From F1-120-MAGs118 sp013360535 (GTDB taxonomy: Bacteria > Planctomycetota > UBA1135 > GCA-002686595): a stretch of DNA of 52,334 bases. The translations under genes and the position numbers were made by a program. Numbering within the stretch: position 1 is the stretch's first letter; each line of letters begins with the position of its first letter. Below the pieces are notes generated by a model. It saw nothing but the letters and a program-made list of their open reading frames with translations, had not been told where the DNA came from and searched no databases. The stretch is from the NCBI GenBank assembly GCA_026647215.1, contig JAPKHC010000047.1:1-52334 (forward strand), read 5' to 3'. Positions 48,001 to 52,334 of this stretch are shown here, piece after piece.

Positions 48001-48468
48001 CGCGGACCCAACGTGATGCGCGGTTATCTCGGGCGGCCGGACCTCACGGAGAAGGCGCTGCGCGACGGCTGGTATGTCACCGGCGACATCGCGCTCGTCG
48101 ACGAGGACGGCTTCCTCAAGATCACCGACCGTCTGTCGCGCTTCTCGAAGATCGGCGGCGAGATGGTGCCGCACGGGCGTGTCGAGGACGAGCTGCACAA
48201 GGCGGCCAACGCGACGACGCAGGTGTTCCTCGTGACGGCGCTCCCCGACGAGGCAAAGGGCGAGCGACTCGCGGTGCTCTCGACCGCCCCACTCGACTCG
48301 ATCCCGCCGCTGCTCGCCAAGCTCGCCGCGGCCGGGCTCCCCAACCTCTTCATCCCGCGCGCCGACAGCTTCCTGTTCGTCGAGGCCCTGCCGGTGCTCG
48401 GCACGGGCAAGGTCGATCTGCGCTCGGCGAAGGAGCTCGCGCTCGCGCGGCTTGGCCAGAAGTCCTGA
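45064..48468 (+). CDS. aas: LplT-Aas fusion: lysophospholipid transporter / acyltransferase / acyl-ACP synthetase
   Basis: The 1134-residue protein joins three parts of the lysophospholipid repair pathway. Residues ~1-405 form an MFS transporter like LplT (GSFNDYAWKIVVTLLAQRG, SPAKYGILPQVVPHERL). Residues ~415-620 form a PlsC-type acyltransferase (HX4D motif NHVSFVD, then FPEGQITRTG). Residues ~625-1134 form an AMP-binding ligase (SSGSTGEPKG, GYGATECAPVV, GWYVTGDIALVDEDGFL). In E. coli these are two proteins, LplT and Aas, encoded as neighbours. The fusion would import lysophosphatidylethanolamine and re-acylate it in the inner membrane. No strong ribosome-binding sequence precedes the ATG. 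No neighbouring gene is functionally linked. Confidence 0.93.
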   Translation: MQSQRSPIAGLVVAQFLGSFNDYAWKIVVTLLAQRGLEGAGAAEAAQKLAGTVGIAFLLPLALGALPSIPLADRFAKHKVIVATKALELVLMLAAVAALAFDPTGGLPALVVVGAMGLQSALFSPAKYGILPQVVPHERLSRANGAIEFATFVAIVGGTAAGPLLLSLSGATPWLAAAVLAVLALVGFFASLSVPRVAPASSGGSVGEIVSSAAGAIRSDRVLRLAILGNGLFMGVASLLLQNLQVYAKIDLALAEEWVGFPLAALSIGIGAGALLAGRMSGRNVELGLLPLGSILLAGMLVLFGLVLPGTRGTLLAMALVGIAGGLLVVPLNALVQWRAPAERCGAVVALSNLVVYASSLAGTLLGTWLAREGVGTRGLFVVSAGIVVAGAAWATWLVPQTLLRLGLVLATHTIYRLDVRGAERVPKEGGALLVPNHVSFVDGLFLIASMDRKVRFLVDAPFFERPIIGRVLRWLDAIPISSSGGPRMILRALRSAGEYLDQGNLVCIFPEGQITRTGMMMPFRRGMERIARGRNAQIVPVYLEGVWGSVFSFEGGRFVWKLPQKLPYSVSVSFGEPLPADTPLHTVRRAVQMLGQDAWHARYAQSQPMHRAFVSRVRRGPFRFLFADSSRPRVSRIRALAGAIALGRALKGRWADQTHVGILLPPSVGGALVNIAASFAGRTTVNLNYTTGPAGMTSAARQSGLKTVVTSKLFLEKAKLELPEGVEPIWIDEIATEIGTFERLSSLALAWLAPVRLLESCCGAERPVKPDDIVTVIFSSGSTGEPKGVMLAHSNVASNCAALEQVVHVGTSDKVLGILPFFHSFGFTATIWFPARSGLGAVFHPSPIDVGAIGDLVERHAVSFLIATPTLLSIYLRRIPPHQFGSLSLVLTGAEKLTDRLAQAFEDQFGIRPLEGYGATECAPVVAMSQRDFRGAGLYQPGWRRGFVGQPLPGLVARVVDPDTGVDLAPGTPGMLLVRGPNVMRGYLGRPDLTEKALRDGWYVTGDIALVDEDGFLKITDRLSRFSKIGGEMVPHGRVEDELHKAANATTQVFLVTALPDEAKGERLAVLSTAPLDSIPPLLAKLAAAGLPNLFIPRADSFLFVEALPVLGTGKVDLRSAKELALARLGQKS

Positions 48469-48536
48469 AAGTTGCTTCCCCACGGATTCCGCGCCCGTGC
48501 CTAGACTCCAGAGCAGTCCCTCTTCAGGAGATCCCC

Positions 48537-49508
48537 ATGCATTCTCTGATTCGCACCCTCGCCGGCATCGCGACGCTCTCGCTCGCGGCCGTCGCCCAGA
48601 CCGGAACGCTCGACCAGGACAACTCCTCGATGTTCAACGCCGGCTTCAACGGCGATGCGCCGTCGCTGATCTGGCAGCAGGAAGTGCAGGCGGGTGTCGC
48701 CGGCACGCTCGAGGGCCTCGAGGTGTTCATGAGCGGCAACTCCGGGTCGACGTTCGAGGTTCGCATCCGCGCAGGCGCCGGCTGGAACACGAGCCCGATC
48801 CTCTTTCAGACCGTCGTGACGCAGACGAGCTCCGGCGTCGTGCCCGTCTTCATCAACACCTCGGCGGCCAACATCACGCTGCCCGTGGGCGGACTGTTCG
48901 TGTTCGAGGTTCAAGGCAACGGCTCGGGTGGCGGGATCTCCGGCAGCTACGTGAACCCCACGAGCGGCAGCCCCACCTACCCCAATTTCCTGTTCCTCGG
49001 CGGCCCCGGCTGCTTCGCCGACTGCGGCTGGCGCCTCGCGTTCCGCAGCTACATGCTCACGGGTCCCGCGGCGCCGAACAGCTACTGCACGGCGGGCACG
49101 ACGACCAACGGCTGCGAGGCCGAGATCAGCGCCAACGCCAACCCGAGCGTCACCGGCACGGGCTCGTGCCAGATCACGATCAACGACGTGGAGGGCCAGA
49201 AGTCCGGCATCGTGTTCTACGGTCTCGGCGCGCTGCCGCAGCCCTGATGCGTCTCGGGCGGCTCGAGCTTCCTGTGCGTGAAGGCCCCGACCGCGCGCGC
49301 CGCCGCGCAGCTCTCCGGCGGCGCCGTCGGTTCCTGCGACGGTACGCTCACGCTCGACTGGAACGCCTTCCAGGCCGCCAACCCCGGCTCCCTCGGCTCG
49401 CCCTTCACCGTCGGCCAGAAGGTCTACGTGCAAGGCTGGTTCAGAGATCCGCCGGCCTGCAAGGCCACGAGCCTCTCCGACGCGCTCGAAATGACGTACG
49501 TGCCCTGA
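48537..49508 (+). CDS. Secreted protein with shared C-terminal domain and in-frame UGA
   Basis: AGGAG lies 6 bases before the ATG at 48537; a signal peptide follows (HSLIRTLAGIATLSLAAVAQ). The frame meets TGA at 49245-49247 (codon 237) and continues in the same frame to 49508, for 323 residues in all. The segment after the TGA (CVSGGSSFLCVKAPT, GTLTLDWNAFQAANPGS, VQGWFRDPPACKATSLSDAL) completes the Cys-rich domain present in the products of 3147-5006 and 37063-38595, whose equivalent position is Phe, not a stop. The TGA is followed directly by a Cys codon, as in the FG-GAP gene. A weak hairpin (CTCGG/TCGAG, loop GCGGC) starts only 5 bases after the TGA. Selenocysteine, readthrough or a nonsense mutation are all possible. 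Confidence 0.7.
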
Positions 49509-49529
49509 TTTCAGGCCCACGATTCGCTC

Positions 49530-49571
49530 CGGGGCCGGTCACCGCGTGCGGTGACCGGCCCCGATTCTTTC
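49530..49571 (+). terminator. Intrinsic terminator after the UGA-containing gene
   Basis: CGGGGCCGGTCACC (49530-49543) pairs perfectly with GGTGACCGGCCCCG (49550-49563), with one more pair inside a 4-base loop. ATTCTTTCC follows. It lies 22 bases after the TGA stop at 49508. Confidence 0.88.
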
Positions 49572-49743
49572 CTGCATGCCCCCGTCCATCCAGGGACAGA
49601 CCTCCCGAATTCGCCCCTTGCGGCCCGAACGGACTGGGGTAGCGTTGAACCCGTCGCCGCGACCTTCCCGGTCGGAGCGGCCGTGACCTCGCGGTCGCAC
49701 AGCGGCGTTTCTTCACGTTCCCGACAGAAGAAGGAGTTCCCGC

Positions 49744-52123
49744 ATGACTCGCTACGAAGACTCGCTACGAAGACTCGCTACGAAGACTCGCTGCACAGGC
49801 CAGGCGCGCGCTGCTGAGTGCGGCGCTCGCGGTGCTGGCTCTCACCGCTCTCACCAACCAGCAAGCCGCCGCCCAGATCACGAAGATCGAGGTGTGGGTG
49901 GACCCGGTCAACGGAGTTGATCCGAGTGCTGGTTCGACCACCGCCCAGCAGTTCCTCTGGATCAATGATCCGAATTACATGTTCAAGACAATGCAACGCG
50001 CCATTGACGTTGCACATCACTACCTGAGGTCGAATTACGACCCGGCCAACAACCCGAACGAGCACGCGATCGTCTGGGCACTGCCGGGGCTCTACGGCCC
50101 ATGGGGCGCCAACTCCAGCGGCGACCCGCTGTCGATCTACATGCGCGACCGAGTACACGTGCAAGGCATGGGAGCTCGGCGTTGTGTCATTCGGGGGCGC
50201 ACGGCGCCGGCGGCCAATCCCACGCACCTTCAGCACTTCTGGCCCAACAGCCCCGAGGGACAGCCGCCTCCGTCGAACCCGAACGGAGCGGTGCCCACGG
50301 ACATTCAAGTGCTGGTGTCGTTCGAGCTCAGCCATCCGCGTGACTTCGGTCCGGCCCAGACCCCCTACGCCAACGTCTCCGCCCCGTGGCTCGATGGTTC
50401 TTGCGGTGGCGACACCGCCGAGGTCTTCGACGGTTTCTGTCTCCAGAGTGGCGACCTGCAAATTCTGGTCTCCGACGCGCCCGAATACGACAAGCCCGTC
50501 GAGCGCGTCGGTCGCATCAGCAACTGCATCTTCGACATGCGGCACTCGTTCAACGTTCCCGACCCGGACAACCCCGGCAATGCTGGTGACCCGGGGCAGA
50601 ACGTCGCGCCCATCACCTTGGCGGGACCTTGGATCGGGATCATGCTGCACAAGCGGTACTACCAACCCGCGGCCGGAGTGCTGGGTGGCTACAGGGACCA
50701 GCCCTTCCTGATCGCGCACAACACTTTCATCATGGCGCAATGGGGCTTCACCTCGCCGACGGCGGAGAACCCCGGGTGGTACCGGTACGCCCGCAAGGGA
50801 GCGGTCGCCATCATCGACGTCACCGATCCAATGTGCGGCCCGGGCGGCGATCCCAACCAGATCCTGCGAGGCGTCGGCCACGCCGGCATCATGGGAAACC
50901 TGTTCCGGACGGGGGACGACGAACCGAACGGCTCGAACATCGGGTGGCAGCACCGTCCCCTGCTGGGCATCGACCGGGGAGACACCCTGTTCGAAAGCAC
51001 TCCTGGGAATTTCATCCCGACGAACGCCTTCAACCCGGTCCTCGTGGACCAGCTCAACGGCAACAACTACTTCTACTCGGCACCCGTCGTCACGCCGACG
51101 TTGGTCTATCAGGACGAGTGCACCGGCCTGTGGAACAGCCACTCGAACGTGTCGACGCCGGCCACCCAGTGCATCGACCTCACCTTCCCGCCGGCCTTCT
51201 CGACGGGCTGGCCTCTTGAGGCCGTGGCGATCTGGCGCGGGCGCCAGTCCGCTCCCGCAGGTTTCGACCCCTGCTTCGTAGGCGAGTACATCTGCGCTCG
51301 GTACACGCAGTACCCAGGCCGAATGGACTACTTCGACTACGCCGACTGGAGGCTGCTGCCCGGCTCGCCCATGGAGGACGCGGCCTACCCGATCTCGAAT
51401 GTCGAGGACATCTCGAGCCTCGCGTCGCAAGCGGGGATGCGGTTCGACCCCGCGGCGATCCGCGATCTTTCGCTGTTCACGAAGTGGGACGGCGAGCACT
51501 GGGGCAACCCGCGCTGGGTCGGCGCCGCGACCGACATCGGGTTCGACGAGCGGCACCTGATGATCTCGACGGCGAGCTGGGCCAACGATTCGAACGGCCA
51601 CGGAGCGAACGCAGCGCCAGCGTTTCTGAATCCGCACATCCAGAACATCTTCAACGAGCGGCACATGATCTTCCCGACAGCGGCGGGCGGCGTGCAACTG
51701 GATGCCGCGAACATGTCCGTGCTCGTGCACCACAAGATGGAGAGCCCGAACGCGGGCCCACCGCCGGTCGTGCACGGCTGGATCAACCCGCCGCAGAGTC
51801 TGGCTCCGCCGGTGGTCGGCCCCGCCTTCCCCTTCGGCTATCGGGTCAAGTACATCCTATTCGACAACATCGGCGACCCGGGGATGCCGGGACCGTGGAG
51901 CTACACGCTGAACCAGCTCGGGAGTCTCTTCGTTTCCCAGTACCCTCCGGTTTCAAACCTCTCTTCCACGATTCCGATCTCCTTCTACGACGTACAGCAG
52001 CTCGACGATGAGTGCACAGTCCCCGGCGGTGGGTGTTACCACTCGTACTTCAATCAGCAGCCCGTTGTGCTTGAGGGCACCGCGGTAAAGCTGCGCGGGA
52101 ATCTCCAAGCGGAGTTCAGGTGA
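49744..52123 (+). CDS. Secreted beta-helix-like protein, start codon out of frame through a tandem repeat
   Basis: A good ribosome-binding sequence (GAAGGAG) lies 7 bases before the ATG at 49744, but this frame closes within 30 codons. The main frame (49832-52123, 763 codons from a GTG) is open upstream only to a TGA at 49745. Three 13-base copies of ACTCGCTACGAAG lie between. With two copies the ATG would join the main frame and give a normal signal peptide (RRLAAQARRALLSAALAVLA, then LTALTNQQAAAQ). The mature protein looks like a right-handed beta-helix (pectate-lyase-like) with NCIFDMRHS, AHNTFIMAQWGF and IMGNLFRTGD turns. It is a secreted protein of unknown substrate. Codon use is a little less GC-rich than its neighbours. 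The GTG at 49832 would leave a truncated signal. Confidence 0.75.
49747..49792 (+). repeat. 13-bp tandem repeat, about 3.5 copies, in the start region of a secreted-protein gene
   Basis: ACTCGCTACGAAG is repeated three times exactly at 49747-49785, followed by the partial copy ACTCGCT (49786-49792). Since 13 is not a multiple of three, each gain or loss of a copy changes the reading frame of the gene that begins at 49744. Confidence 0.97.
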
Positions 52124-52137
52124 ATCCAAGGCCGGAC

Positions 52138-52165
52138 GCGCCTGCGGGCCTCGGTCCGCAGGCGC
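52138..52165 (+). terminator. Hairpin after the beta-helix gene
   Basis: GCGCCTGCGG (52138-52147) pairs perfectly with CCGCAGGCGC (52156-52165) around an 8-base loop. It begins 14 bases after the stop at 52123. No T run follows. Confidence 0.65.
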
Positions 52166-52194
52166 AAACTCTGGACTGCACCCATCATGAGAGA

Positions 52195-52334
52195 GTAACC
52201 GTTCGCCGAACCCCATCTTCCCGCGCGCAGAATCGGCGGCAGCCTGTGCGGGATGCAACGACGTCGGGAGATCGGGCGGTGGCTGACGCTGCGGGAGCGT
52301 GAGGGGCTGACGTTTCGGGCGCTGGCGGAGCGCA
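52195..52334 (+). mobile_element. Left end of a probable IS66-type insertion element, cut by the window edge
   Basis: GTAACCGTTCGCCGAAC at 52195 has the GTAA start common to IS66-family terminal repeats. A frame begins 59 bases further on that resembles the small accessory protein of IS66-type elements. The other end and target duplication lie outside the window, so the boundary is tentative. Confidence 0.45.
52254..52334 (+). CDS. Start of a probable IS66-type accessory protein (TnpA-like), partial
   Basis: Twenty-seven codons are visible (MQRRREIGRWLTLRERE, GLTFRALAER) before the window ends. The basic start and the LTFRALAER segment resemble the helix-turn-helix start of the small IS66 accessory protein. 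No clear ribosome-binding sequence is seen. Alternatively it is a chance frame or another DNA-binding protein. Confidence 0.45.

Overview
This is a 52.3 kb, very GC-rich window that reads as a Planctomycetota chromosome, probably an uncultured or little-studied lineage. The evidence is three secreted proteins that share the same Cys-rich C-terminal domain, secreted FG-GAP and beta-propeller proteins, a DUF1501-type/DUF1549-type gene pair, and an unusual cytochrome bc operon. No rRNA, tRNA or CRISPR array was found, and no gene-free stretch exceeds about 300 bases.

Layout. 1-6.4 kb: start of an unknown minus-strand gene, monomeric isocitrate dehydrogenase, a membrane protein with an apparent frameshift, a YWTD/LDGS beta-propeller protein, and an FG-GAP protein interrupted by an in-frame UGA with a good SECIS-like hairpin. 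6.4-11.8 kb: hemerythrin-like protein diverging from pyruvate:ferredoxin oxidoreductase and a DHOD-like protein. 12.0-14.7 kb: tetraheme lipoprotein / 4Fe-4S protein / NrfD quinone module behind a sigma-54-type promoter. 14.8-18.1 kb: subtilase lipoprotein convergent with a PrcB-like lipoprotein.

18.2-36.8 kb (mostly minus strand) is an extracellular electron transfer region. A V4R-PAS histidine kinase and an NtrC-type regulator diverge. Downstream come an outer-membrane barrel, a 13-heme lipoprotein and a decaheme OmcA/MtrC-type lipoprotein, which together resemble a porin-cytochrome conduit. Next is a long operon behind a consensus sigma-54 promoter: a membrane protein, a tetraheme c554-like protein, Rieske, split cytochrome b, 9-heme c, an 18-heme NapC-type protein and a 13-heme c/b-type CbcL-like fusion. 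The Rieske protein and the C-terminal cytochrome b subunit both carry a small N-terminal domain resembling that of DAHP synthase, and the cytochrome b lacks one expected heme-ligand histidine.

37.0-52.3 kb: a secreted propeller protein, a three-gene operon ending in a decaheme-LVIVD-EF-hand protein, an LplT-Aas fusion, a secreted protein with a second in-frame UGA, and a secreted beta-helix protein whose start region has a 13-bp tandem repeat that puts the start codon out of frame. The right edge holds the start of a probable IS66-type element.

The eight multiheme proteins together carry 81 visible c-heme motifs. The inferred working model is: pyruvate oxidation and the TCA cycle supply electrons; these enter the quinone pool; membrane modules (NrfD, bc-type complex, CbcL-like, NapC-like) pass them to periplasmic cytochromes, and the barrel plus decaheme protein carry them across the outer membrane (or in reverse). 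The two-component system probably controls the locus through sigma-54.
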